From: Mangifera indica
Lineage: Eukaryota > Streptophyta > Magnoliopsida > Sapindales > Anacardiaceae
Reading direction: 5' to 3'
Length of the DNA stretch: 64,000 bases
Assembly (NCBI RefSeq): GCF_011075055.1
Contig: NC_058146.1
Location: 12,635,820 to 12,699,819 of the forward strand
Positions 11,030 to 23,103 of the stretch are shown here, one piece after another (position 1 is the first letter of the stretch; each line of letters begins with the position of its first letter). A program made the position numbers and the translations under genes. Below the pieces are notes generated by a model. That model did not search any database, was not told the DNA's origin, and saw nothing but the letters and a program-made list of their open reading frames with translations.

Positions 11030-13756
11030 AGGAGATCTAAGACATTGATTAGAGATGCCCCAGATGTCTCTAGTTAAGAAAGAAGCCAAGTTGAGGCTTA
11101 GAGACAGGCATTCGACATGCCAATTAAGCATTCCATTAATAGTGTTGTCATCTACCATATTGTGGAAAAGATTTTGAGGTAGAATAGAGAGGTGTTAGCC
11201 AGTGTAGAGCATCCAACCTAGGCCCTACCAATGCTATAGTAGTAGTAGGATACAGAGGCACTTTTCCAACATAGTAGAAAGAGTGCAAGAACACCTTAAG
11301 TTAAGATTGGAGGTAGTAGCAAAGGACAGACATATCCTATTTATAACTTGTCTAGTCACCATTAGCCCCTAGATTTCAAAGGTAGTATAGTGTCAAATGG
11401 ACTGTTAGCTAAAGAATGGCTAAGACAGTAGAGGATATCATAAAGATCTACTTGATGACATATGTTGGTATGATCTGGTATGCTAGCCTTCTATTGAGAG
11501 ATGATACTAAAGTCTAGTGGTAGACATTATATAGGACCCACTAAGTTTCAAAGATGTCATAGGTAGATTTCAAATAGGCCTTTGATTTAAAGTATATATG
11601 AGTTGATGTCATGTATGTGAAGGCCCAAAAGTTCCTTAGTCTGAGGTAAAGGAACATGTTAATTAAGGAGTTTTTGACCAAGCTAAACTTGTTAGCCAAG
11701 TATACTCTTAGTTTGGCTAATTCAGAGAGAGAGAGGCAAGTTAGATGTGTTCATGGGAGGACTGAGGCCAGATATATCCAAAGATGTGATGATGGTAGAT
11801 AATCCTCCCAAGACTATTTTAGAGGCCATGAGGCAGTGCATGGCTAAGGATAAAAAGTTGTTAGATAAGCCTACACCACCAGCCTAGGTGTAAAGCTAGA
11901 GTTAGTTAATTATTAGTGGTAATCGAGGCAAAAACAACCCAAACATGATGATTCCCTTACATGTTGTAGTTATGGCAAGAGGCACATTGGCAAGTGCTTA
12001 GCCAAATAGAAAGTTTGCCACAAATGTAAGTAGTTAGGATACTTTGTCAGGTAGTGTAAAACCACAGTAGTAGTGCTAGCCCTAACAAAGCAGATAGCTA
12101 GGGGAGGGCAGACCTGTATTTGTAACTACTCGAACATAAGAGGATGCTAGCCTTATAATTATGACAAGTCAGTTATTGTTTCATACTTGCCCTTTATATG
12201 CTTTAATTTACTGTGGTACCATACATTGTTTTGTCACTAGAGGCATAGTTGAGAGTTAGAACTAGAGCCTTCAGTTGTTCCCTAGATCAAAATAGAGAAA
12301 CCAGATAAGGATCATGTTCACAACAATTTAATGTTAATAGGGGAGACAATCTTCTTAAGATATCATGCAATGTTCGTGGACCTAATAATCATGGACATGC
12401 CAGACTTTGATGTGATACTGAGCATGAATTTCTTAAATAGATACAGAGCTGAAATAAACTATAAAAAAGGAAAATTAGATTCAATATGGATAATGGCGAG
12501 TAGTTCACATTTATAGAGGGTCGAATCCTTAACATGATGGTTGGCAATGTCAAGGCTAAGAAGATGCTGAGTATGGGGTGTATGGCATATTTGGTGCATA
12601 CGATTAAAAAATCAGCTGAATTCATTCCGGGCACAAAAGATACTTTAATAATGTAAGAGTTTTTAAATGTATTCCCTGACAGCTTTCCAAGGTTAGCACT
12701 AGAGAGAGAGGTAAAGTTTAACATTGAGTTGGCCCCATGAATAGTACTAATTTCTAAAACCCCTTATAGAATGGCCCAACCAAATTACAAAAATTAAAGA
12801 AACAATTACAAGAACTACTAGATAGTAGGTTCATCAAAGTGAGTCACTTATCATGGGGTGTACCAATCTTCTTTGTGAAGAAAAAAGATGACTATATAAG
12901 AATGTGCATTGACTATAGGGAGTTGGATAAGGCTATAGTGAAGAATAAGTACCCACTCCCAAGAATTGATGATTTATTTGACCAGCTCAAGGTGCCTCAG
13001 TGTTTTCTAAGATAGATTTAAGGTTAGGTATCACCAAGTTAGAGTAGCAAAGTAGGATATACCCAAGATTACCTTCAGAAATAAATATAAGCACTATGAG
13101 TTTGTAGTCATGCCCTTTAGATTATTGTTTGGACAAGTTTTTAGTAATGTTTATCGACTACATCTTAGTCTACTCTAGAACTTGAGAGGAGTATTAGTAG
13201 TACTTGAGATTTATGTTCCAAAGACTGAGAGAGAGTAGTTATTCATAAAGTTCTCTAAATGTGAGTTTTGGCTAGATAGAGTAGAATTTCTAGGTTATGT
13301 GTTTTCAGTAAATGGCATATCAATAGACTCTAGCAAAATTGAGGTAGTGCTAAAATAGTATAGGCCTAAGATAGCTAAAGAGGTAAAAAGCTTTTTGGGA
13401 TTGGTAGGCTACTATAGATGCTTTGTTATGGGATTCGCTAAGTTTTTTCAGAATGGACATTCGGAGAGGTTCATTTCAGATGGTCAAAGGCCTGTGAGCA
13501 GAGTTTCTAGAAATTAAAGAAAAGATTGACCTCAACTCTTATCCTTGTCTTACTAGAAGAGGTCGAGGACTATGATTTACACATAGATGTCTTACACCAA
13601 GGTTTGAGAGCAATATTGATACAAAAAAATAAAAAATGATAACTTATGCTTCCTATTGGTTAAAGGAGAATGAGACCATATACCCCACTCACGATCTTAA
13701 TTTGGTAGTAGTAGTGTTTGCTCTTAAGATATGACAACACTACTTATATAGGGTAA
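11030..13756 (+). pseudogene. Ty3/Gypsy gag-pol polyprotein remnant, truncated before integrase
   Basis: Domains appear in Gypsy order across many stops and frameshifts. A gag core lies about 11100-11780. A double zinc knuckle lies about 11960-12053, with the second Cys of the first knuckle now Tyr. Protease remnants lie about 12200-12450; the intact frame 12331-12516 contains DFDVILSMNFL, the usual protease/RT linker. RT remnants include [20 protein letters not shown] and [13 protein letters not shown] (about 12845-12990), and the catalytic box reads FIDYILVYS (about 13150) where an Asp is expected. RNase H-side motifs include SFLGLVGYYR (about 13390) and ITYASYWLKENETIYPTHDL (about 13640). 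Similarity stops at the HYLY motif near 13756, where a copia LTR begins. It is non-functional and old. Confidence 0.88.
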
Positions 13757-14139
13757 AGAGTTTTAAAATTTTCCAAAACAAACAATTCTAAAAACCTTAA
13801 CTAAGATGCCCATTTTAAAACACATATTCATAAACATATAAAAAACTCATAAGGTGTTTTAGAATTTATACTTACAATGATGGTTTCTCCAAATCTTCAT
13901 ATGACTTAAGATTGAATGTTATCCAACCTTCGAGAAGGGGCACCTTGGTATCTATGCATAACACAAACATGATAGAGGAAATCCAAGCAAATTGGTTGCT
14001 AAGGCTCTTGACTGATTTACTACTTTCGTAGGAGGAGAAAGAACAAAATAGATGACTAGGGTTTTTCTATGTTTGCTTATGTATGTATTTACAGGAAAAA
14101 TTGCCTTATATATATATATGCAGGTATTCGAGAACACTG
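13757..14139 (-). repeat. Minus-strand Ty1/copia LTR, piece 1 (interrupted)
   Basis: Read on the minus strand this holds a TATATATATATAAGG TATA region (about 14110-14122) and a block AAGGTTGGATAACATTC that aligns with the LTR at 47474-49090 (GTTGGAAAATATTATTC). It ends at the target duplication CACTG (14135-14139) of the SIRE-like insertion and resumes at 24546. The left border against the Gypsy RNase H is approximate. Confidence 0.6.
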
Positions 14140-15610
14140 TGTAGGATCGAATGGCCTAAGAGGGGGGTGAATTAGGCAATTTAAAACAATATTTACCAAA
14201 TTAGAGAATTAAAACAATTTATTCAAATCAATGAATATTGCCTATTTTTAATCCAATTTATGAGAATAACAAAAATATTTCAAATAATCAATACAATCAA
14301 AATAACATAATATAAAGTATGAGTTAAAGGGAGGAGAAAATCAAACATGCGATATATAGTGGTTCGGCTCAACCCGACCTACGTCCACTCCTCCAAGCTT
14401 TCTCCTTTGGAGTATTCCACTAATCCTTGGCTGACCAAAACCTCAACCAAACTTTTCTTCACAACCAAAATAGCTTCCAAGGTGCTATTAACCTTTACAA
14501 ATGTTAAAGCTCAATTTCTCTCACTAGAGATTTTCTAATCTCTCTAAGAGTGAACCTCACTCTTTTATAGCATGAATTTTAGTACGAAATTGAAATATGA
14601 TCTCTCTCAAAGAGTGTATTGAAAGTTAAAGCTTAGTACAACCCAATGTAAATGAAATTACAAAGTGTATAAGCAAGGGTTTTGATTAGAGAGAAGAATT
14701 TGCAAGTGAATAGCTCAAAACTAATTTGCTTTCAAATATGTGAAAGCTTTTGGTGGCAAAAGTTCTTTTCGAACGAATTTGATTGGGTTTATATAGGGGA
14801 AAATAAGGAAAGTTACCGTTGTGCATAAAAAATAGCAGTTTTAGTTTTCCAGAAAAAACATAATTTAGTCGACCAAATGTAATTCGATCAACCGGATGTG
14901 ATGTGGCACTCCCGTGGTGCCTACGTGGCACTAGCCGTTAAAAAATTCAAACCAAAATTTGGTCAGTCAGATTTAATTTGGTCGGTCAGATTTAATTCAG
15001 TCAACTGAATTTTTAAAAGCCAAAATACATGGCTTTTGGATAATTCGGAAGCTACCATCGAAGAATTCGGTTGGTCAAATTCGGCTGACCGAATTTTATT
15101 ATATTTTACCCCCTAAATTTTCAAAAATTACAATTTGACCCCTAAAACTTTGAAAAGTGACAATTTAACCCAATTTTGAAAATTCTTTCAAAACCAACTT
15201 TAAGATATGAAAATATAGTTCACAAAACTTCATCATTTTAAATGAATTAATAAACTTTAGTGAAAAAATTGACTTAACCCAATAAGTTTGAAAAACGACA
15301 TTTTAACCCAAAATGTGAAAGATATGAAAATGAGTTTTCAAGTGAGCTATCCCATGCACGTAAATATTCTAATCAAAACGAATGCTCCAAATTACAAACA
15401 TGTCTACCTAAACTTGAGTTTTACTTCAAATCTTTAAGAATTCTTCACTTGAGTCTTGTCTTTCATTTCCATCTTGAAACTCCTTCAAGTGCATTCAATA
15501 AATTCTTACAATCTAAGCTCACACTCAAGTAAAATCATTAGTTAATATGTTTAGGGACATATTAGTTTGTTATCACCAAAATAAGAGCATAATGACTCAT
15601 TGAGTCAATA
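14140..15610 (-). repeat. 3' LTR of the SIRE-like copia element
   Basis: Starts TGTAGGATCGAATGGCC and ends TGAGTCAATA on the plus strand (the terminal CA has become TA). It is near-collinear with 23104-24545. It carries GTCGACC/GGTCAG-rich repeats near 14860-15080 that vary in number between the two LTR copies. Confidence 0.93.
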
Positions 15611-15626
15611 ATCTCCCATTTTTTTA
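15611..15626 (-). other. Polypurine tract of the SIRE-like element
   Basis: The minus strand reads AAAAAATGGGAGAT immediately before the 3' LTR, the expected plus-strand DNA primer. Confidence 0.8.
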
Positions 15627-17301
15627 TGATGACAAACACATATGCACTTCAAAGAATTTTATAAAATATATCAATGAATGTATTTCCTTGAAGTTAGGAA
15701 ACACTTGATTTTCAAAAAAATTTTGCAAGAGTTCACCTTAAAAAATCAAGTTTCCTCCCCCTGAATATATACAAATAATAATATGTCCAACATTAATCTC
15801 ATCAATCAAATATATTCTTATCAAAATATCCACAATATCCACAACATCAAAGCATCAATCGTCGACCAAACTTTTTCTCCCCCTTTGTCATTATCAAAAA
15901 GAATAAGGCAATGTATAAAATGATATAATCAAGGAGACAAAATAATGTAAAAGTAAATGACCACCAAAATGGCCCAAAAATAATCATCAAAGCTTAGTGC
16001 ATAAATATAATGTCTACATAAGTATAAGCATCAAAATAAGAGCATTAACAATTCAAACAAGATAAAGCATCAAAGAATGTGGAAAGTCCAAATACATTAA
16101 ATATTACATGTATAACTTCTCCCCTTTTGTCATTATAAAAAAGAAAATAAGCAAGTTATATATCCACAAGACAAAGAAAGACTAAAATACCTTAACACAT
16201 ATATAGAAGATAGGATTATCAAGGCTAAACCAATAAAAAAAAATCCAAACAATCATAATCATCCAAGTAAGAGTACTAATGCTTAGACAATATAAAGTGT
16301 AAGTTCATGTAGAATGCACAAATATATCACATAAATTAACAAATGTTTAACTATGCACAAACTAATCACATAATTATCAACTTAAATAAAATGAAGCACA
16401 AAAGTAAGTTTCGAAATGGAAAATAGAGAAGAAGTATAAATGCCATATTGAATGCAATAAAATGTGATGAAATGCACCATGGCTTCAAATGTATGTACAA
16501 GGGCGAAAATGTAAATCTACATGAACATTCACATATTTGAAATTTGAATACACACCCAAGTTAAAAATGGTGAGAGAAATCTAATGGTACAATTGAAATC
16601 CAAAAAGGATGACCAAAAGAGGTATTTTAAGACAAACCGAATTTTGGATGATAAAATTAGAGGTTTTCGATTTAAGACTTAATTTCAAAAATTGGTAGTT
16701 AGAAAATATTAGAATGATACTAGAAGGGATAAATGTGTGTTTAATTTTATATAAAATAACAAAAATTTGGATGAATTGGAGCAAAAATTAAATTTTTAGG
16801 GTTTAGAATTTTTGGAGATTTTGTTGAAATTTTAGGTGAATTATGATGTTTTTGAAAGAGAATTTTGGTTAGAAAGTGTAGAAAAAATGTTGGGAAGCAA
16901 TTTGATATAAAAAAGTTGAAGAAACATGATGTAAAAAGTGGAGAAACATTTGCCCTTATACATTGCAGAATCTGAAGAAAACGGTCAATCGAATTTTCTA
17001 ATTCGTTAGCCGAATTCTGTAAAATTCTGGTGTATATTTTATGCACTTTGTTGTCCCATATTGAGTATAAACAAGCCAAAATGATCCAACTATGCAATTT
17101 TGACTCAATAACATAAAGTACAATGAAATTTGATGCTAAATATGAGGAAAATTAAATCAAACACATTAAAAATCAATGCAAGAATAATTGGTACAAGAAA
17201 ACTATCAAGGATGATCAAACATGAAATGATGCATAAAGCATATATTGACATTTTCAATTAATCCAAAACACCATAACCACAATGATATGTAAGTGCAAAT
17301 G
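15627..17301 (-). other. Non-coding region between pol and 3' LTR of the SIRE-like element
   Basis: In SIRE/Maximus elements this interval may carry an extra envelope-like ORF. Here I see only AT-rich sequence with short frames (for example 16747-17097 on the minus strand) that I do not recognise. A CTCCCCCTTTGTCATTATCA string occurs near 15877 and again in altered form near 16117 and 51405, marking shared non-coding sequence with the second SIRE-like element. Confidence 0.5.
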
Positions 17302-20300
17302 CTAATATGGTGATTCCATGATCCCAAGTTCACCTCTAATTTTGCAAAAACGTTCTTCCCCAAGAGGTTTTGTAAAAATATCCGCAAATTGATTTTTGGT
17401 GGATACAAAGTCAAGACAAATATCACCCTTTTGAACATGATCTCGAATAAAATGATATCTAATTTCTATATATTTGGTTCGAGAGTGTTAAATGGGATTT
17501 TTAGATAAGCTAATAGCACTTGTGTTGTCACACAAGATTGGAGTTTTAGATAGGCTAACTCCATAATCCCTAAAAGTTTGTTGCATCCACAAAGCTTGAG
17601 CACAACAATTACCGGCGGCAATATATTCCTCTTCCGCGGTTGATAAAGTTACGAAGTTTTGTTTCCTTGAAATCCATGAAACTAATGCATGACCTAGAAA
17701 ATGACAAGTACCACTAGTACTTTTTCTATCGACTTGGCTCCCGGCAAAGTCGACATCTGAATAGCTCACTAGGTCAAACGACATTTCTCTAGGATACCAC
17801 AACCCTAAAAATCTAGTGCCATGTAAATATTTGAAGATTCTTTTAAGGGCTTTTAAATGAGATTCCTTAGGACATGATTGGAATCGAGCACACAAGCACA
17901 CACTAAACATAATATCGAGTCTACTAGCGGTTAAATATAAAAGAGAGCCAATCATACCTCTATACATTTTAATATTAACATTTGGCCCACTTTCATCTTT
18001 GGTGAGCTTGATAGTTGAACTTATTGGTGTGCTTGAGGCTTTTACTCCTTCCATGCCAAACTTCTTTATTAAGTCCTTGATGTATAAAGATTGGTTGATG
18101 AAGATACCCTCTTTGCTTGATATTAAGTCCGAGAAAATACTTGAGTTCTCCCATCATGCTCATTTCAAATTCTTTGCTCATGAGGTTAGAAAATTCTTTA
18201 CACAAATAGACATTAGTAGATCCAAAGATGATATCATTAACATAAATTTGAACCAAAAGTATATCATCTTCTTTTCTCTTAATAAACAATATAGTATCTA
18301 CTTTTCCAATGCAAAAGTCTTTTTCAAGCAAGAATTTACTCAAACGTTCATACCATGCTCGAGGTGCTTGTTTTAAACCATAAAGAGTTTTTTGAAGTTT
18401 AAAAACATGGCTTGGGAAATCATAACTTTCAAACCCGGGAGGTTGTTCAACATAAACTTCCTCCATGATAAATCTATTTAAGAAAGCACTTTTGACATCT
18501 ATTTGATATAAAATAAAATTTTTTGAACATGCAAATGCCAAAAACATCCTAATGGATTCTAGTCTAACTACCGGTGCAAACGTTTCTTCAAAATCTATTC
18601 CCTCTTCTTGGTTGTAGCCTTGAGCCACTGATCTAGCTTTATTTCTAACAACCACTCCGAACTCATCTATTTTGTTTCTAAAAACCCATTTTATGCCAAT
18701 AACGGATTGATGATCTGGACGAGAGACTAGTTCCCAAACATTATTTCTTTCGAATTGATTTAGTTCCTTTTACATGGCTAAAATCCAAAATTCATCATTT
18801 AATGCATCATGAAATGTTTTTGGTTCAAATTGTGAAAGAAATGCTAAATTATTACAAAGATTAAAGGATGATCTAGTTTTAAGACCTTGATTTTCCTCAC
18901 CAATAATTAATTCTTTAGGATGAGCATTTGCATACCTCTAAGCCTTAGGAAGATCTTTATCTTTATCTTCTTCATGTTTTAGCTCTTGTTTTTCTTCATC
19001 CTTGACATCATTTGGTGAATCATGAATTTCCGTTTGGTCTCCATTTTTAACTTGATCATCATCAATATCAACTTGCACACTTGTTGAAGGATTAGATTCA
19101 TAAAAAATGACATGCATGGATTCCTCAATTACTAGTGTCCTTTTGTTAAACACTCTATATGCTTTGCTAGACGATGAATATCCAAGAAAAATGCCAATGT
19201 CCGATTTTGATTCAAATTTTCCTAAGTTTTCTTTTGTGTTCAAAATAAAGCATTTGCATCCAAAAACTTTAAAATAACCAATATTTGGTTTTTTGTTTTT
19301 CCAAAGTTCATATGGAGTTTTATCTAAAAATGGTCTTATTAAAACACGATTTAGAACATAACATGCGGTGTTTACAGCTTCCGCCCAAAAATATTGAAGT
19401 AAAGTTTTTTCATTTAACATGGTTCTAGCCATCTCTTGAATTGTCCTATTCTTTCTTTCAACAACACCATTTTGTTGGGGAGTTTTAGGACAAGAAAATT
19501 AATGTTCAATACCATACTCATCAGAAAAGTTTTCGAATAAATGATTTTCAAATTCTCCCCGTGATCACTTCTAATGCAAGAAATATGCATTTCTTTTTCT
19601 TTTTGTATTTTCTTGACAAATTTTGAAAATGTATGAAGGGCTTCATCTTTTAATACAAGAAAAAGTATCCAAGTGAATCTTGAAAAATCATCAACAATAA
19701 CAAAAGCATAATGTTTTCCACTTAGGTTTGTAGTTCTTGAAGGACCAAAAAGATCAATATGAAGAAGTTGTAAAGGTCTAGATATAGAAATATGAGTTTT
19801 ACTTTTAAAAGAATTTTTTGTTTGTTTACCAAATTGACATACATGACAAATTTTATCTTTAACAAAATCTATTTTCGGAAGACCTTTTACAAGCTCTTTC
19901 TTAGAGACTTTTAAAATCAAGTCCATGCTAGCATGACCTAATCTTCTATGCCACAACCAACTATTTTCATGCAATGCGGAGAAACATAGATTTTCATGAG
20001 ATGCATTGCTACATCTATAGTGTAAACATTTCCATCTCTATTTCCTACATAACTTGTTTTTCCATCATTCATATTTTCTATAATGTAACTATTTGGCTCA
20101 AAAATGACTTTAAATCCTTTATCACATAGTTGAGTAATGCCAAGGAGATTATGCTTAAGACTATCTACCAAAAGAACATTTTCAATGATAATATAAGAAT
20201 TGTTACCAATATCTCTAATGTCAATCATTTTACCCTTCGCATTGTCTCCAAAGGTGACATGTCCTCCATCTTTCATGCTTATTGTCGAAAAAAGTGAAAT

Positions 20301-21000
20301 ATCTCCGGTCATGTGTCTTGAGCAAACACTATCGAGGAACCATTTGCTTATCTTCCTTTTGTTTTTTGGTTCTTAAACACAATGGGAGATTCAAGAATTT
20401 GTCTTAGGTACCTAAATCATGTTGGGTCCTTGGTGGTTAGTTTTTGTTCCCTTAGGAACCCACACTTTCTTAGTGCCCATATGATGTTTCGTTTGAATTA
20501 GGCAAGATGATGAGATATGACCTTTTTTTCCACAATAATTGCAAGTTATATTTGGTTCACTTGAAGTTAAGGCTTTAACAAAATAATTTTTTAAGTATTT
20601 TTCCTTGATGAAAGGTTTAAAACCAAGTCTTCTTTTATTTAAGACTCCCCTTTGTACACCAAGCATTTTATCAAGAATATATTTTCCATTTTTAAATTTT
20701 AAAACTATTTCACTTAAATCCTTTGCTTCCCTTTTTAAAACTTCAATTTCATTTTCCTTTTTAGCTATGCAAAGACCATTTTCAAACTTTTGTTTTTCTT
20801 TTTCAAAAATGGAACACTTGTTTTCTTCATTTTCTTTTCCTTTAAGCTTAGAGATTTTTTGGTTAAGAGTTTCATTTTCTTTCTTTAAGGACTCATTTTC
20901 CCTTTCCAAGTTAAATTTTTTCTTTTTAAGGGTTACATTTTTAGACATACAAAAAGCAAGTTTTTCATTCATCTCTTCAAGTGTATCATATAAATCTTAA
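17302..21000 (-). pseudogene. SIRE-like copia polyprotein remnant: gag C-terminus, protease, integrase, RT, RNase H
   Basis: Reading right to left. 20972-20412 is a lysine/glutamate-rich coiled coil with knuckle CNYCGKKGHISSSC. About 20345-19938 is the protease, whose active site reads DSVCSRHMTGD where DSG is expected. 19974-19414 is the GAG-pre-integrase HH-CC finger and integrase core (HIDLFGP, RSDHGE), then a frameshift that disrupts the catalytic Glu region. 19432-18938 is the integrase C-terminus. 18655-17993 is RT, with YVNDIIFGS in place of YVDD. 18054-17302 is RNase H, ending MESPY before a TAG at 17302-17304, with a TAA after SLSKNPI. Changes at the protease, RT and integrase active sites, plus frameshifts, make it inactive. 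Confidence 0.9.
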
Positions 21001-21020
21001 TATGAGGGTTTTCATCTATC

Positions 21021-22372
21021 TAGTCCTGGCCACGGTTCATGAACCGATGGTTTTGATTCGAAACTGCTGGTTTACGGTTCAAAAAAATAAGGACCCTGAA
21101 CCAAGATCGTAATAGGACGGTTCATCCACGGTTCGAAACCGATGATTCCGGTTCATGACCCTGGTTCAGAACTGACAGTTTCAGTTCAAAACCAACATTG
21201 AACCGTCAATGCTAATACATAATCTTGATTTAATTTTTAAATTATTAATTACAATAATTGAAAATTAAAAGAAAGGCTTGGACTTAATTTTTCAATTAAG
21301 CTTCCTACGTATCTTCTTGGGGTTTAGAAGAATCAAAGCCTACGTAGTTCTCTTACCTTTGCATATCTAATAGCTGGCAGTACCCCCTTACCTTATCATT
21401 CACCTCCACTATCTTGAGTATTATTTCCTGTCATCGAACTATCCGTAGTTAAATCAAGCGATTCTTCATTGAAGTCCACTTCTATTTCTTGTTGGCGTAA
21501 TTCGACTCTTGTCTAATCGTCCACGCATACTTGGGCTTCAATAGATTTGGGAACCAAACTTGATCGCCTCTCATCCAATATATTACCCCTTTAACTAAAA
21601 GCTTGTTCTACTGCGACAGTTGATACTGGTGCTGCCAGAACTTATTTAACAATAACTGCTAATGTTGGAAAAGTTGATGCATGTCGACTCCACCATTTTA
21701 AAACTGGAAAGTCTTTACCTATATTGCTATCATCAAACTCAAAAATAGTAGTTAAATAAATATCAAGCTCCGAAGTGGAGCCTAATGTTCCTCTTGGTCT
21801 TTTGTCCCTTTGCATTATAATACGACCACCATAACTCATATTTTGGGTTAATGATGGGGCAATAAGTGGTAAAGAGGAAGAAGAATCACCATAAATTAAT
21901 GAATATTCAGCATAAATTTCTTTAATTAAATTCATAATGTTAGTTATAGTTAATAGAATATTAACTTCATCTAATTGCAAACATTCATAATATAATGTCA
22001 AATAATCTGTGACACTATCTAATTTAAATCTAGGATCAAAAAAACATGCAATACGAAAAAGTTCTAGAATTGTTTTATAGTAACTTAACCATTTTGTTTT
22101 CATTAAAAAAATAGCTTCTTGTAAAATAATATTTTGTTCTGCTTCTTGTAAAGCCCCAATAATATTAACAGCTTCATTTAAAAACAAATGAGAAGTGGGA
22201 TAATAAACCCCACTTAAAGTATATGTTGCATTATTAAAATTTCTTAATAAATTTTAAATTGTTTTACAAATATCCCAATATTGGGGATATAATGTAACTT
22301 GTGACACATGTGAAATAAATGAGTATAATAAATCCCTATAATCAAAAGACTCGTTGAGTATATATTGAATTC
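21021..22372 (-). mobile_element. hAT-superfamily DNA transposon remnant inserted in gag
   Basis: 22187-21642 (minus) encodes the C-terminal half of a hAT transposase, including the dimerisation domain SELDIYLTTIFEF ... FPVLKWWSRHASTFPTLAVI. Further upstream a second frame reads FDYRDLLYSFISHVSQVTLY (about 22345-22285). The left end begins TAGTCCTGGCCACGGTTC and is followed by many CGGTTC/GAACCG subterminal motifs (21030-21215), typical of hAT ends. The N-terminal half of the transposase and the right terminal repeat are absent and no 8-bp target duplication was found, so one end was deleted together with part of the host gag. Confidence 0.85.
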
Positions 22373-22379
22373 CAACGAG

Positions 22380-22949
22380 TCAGCACGTCTTTAGGAAATC
22401 TTTTTGGTCATGAGTGAGAAGTGAACCTAAAAGCTTTTCAAGAGGTAGAGTCTTGACATCTTTTGCTTCTTCAATTGTCGTCACTTTGGTATCCCAAGAG
22501 GGAGGCAAACACCTAAGAAGTTTCTTGACATTTTCTTGGTTAGTATAAACTTTACCAAGATTTTTCAATTCATTCACAATAGTAATAAATCTATCAAACA
22601 TGTCATTAATAGTTTTATTTTCATTCATCTTAAATAACTCATATGAGTGTGTGAGTATGCTAATTTTAGTCTCCTTGACTTGTGGAGTCCCCTCATTTGA
22701 CACCATCAATAGTTCCCAAATTTCTTTAGCTGAGGTACAAGCTTATACCTTGTTAAAGTTATATTCATTTAATGCACAATATAACACATTCATAGCTCTA
22801 GCATTAATGGCAATATTCTTCTTATCTTGAGGGGTCATTTCTTCCCTAGTTTTGGGCACTTGTTTTCCATCTACTTCTTTCATAGGAACAAAAGATCCAT
22901 CTTGCACTACATCCCACAATTCATAATCACTTTGAAGGAAAATTGACAT
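22380..22949 (-). pseudogene. SIRE-like gag N-terminal part (UBN2-type)
   Basis: The minus strand encodes SDYELWDVVQDG, MTPQDKKNIAINARAMNVLY and, after one TAA, ACTSAKEIWELLMVSNEGT and FDRFITIVNELKNLGK, the classic copia gag (UBN2/DUF4219) sequence. The stop replaces the Gln normally found before ACTSAKEIW. The gag continues only after the hAT remnant, at 21000; the first zinc-knuckle segment between them is lost. Confidence 0.85.
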
Positions 22950-23089
22950 ACGATTTTTCTAATGGGCATATCCGGTGCCATCAAACAATGGCGGTCTATT
23001 AGGGGCAAACCCTTCACTAACGGTATGAGATTTTCCTAGGTTCATGACCATTGCTCTAAACGGTTAAGTTTATGAGAATGAGCAACCAA

Positions 23090-23101
23090 GCTCTGATACC
23101 A
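23090..23101 (-). other. Primer-binding site of the SIRE-like element
   Basis: The minus strand reads TGGTATCAGAGC two bases inside the 5' LTR end, an exact match to the tRNA-iMet primer site. Confidence 0.9.
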
Positions 23102-23103
23102 AT

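Noticed and set aside
13952..14538. Small frames near the SIRE-like LTR border
   Set aside because: They lie within LTR sequence with no protein similarity; the LTR copy at 23104 does not keep them as a unit.
20605..21000. 131-codon plus-strand frame rich in Ser/Phe
   Set aside because: It is the antisense of the Lys/Glu-rich gag coiled coil; the composition is explained by AAA/GAA codons on the other strand.
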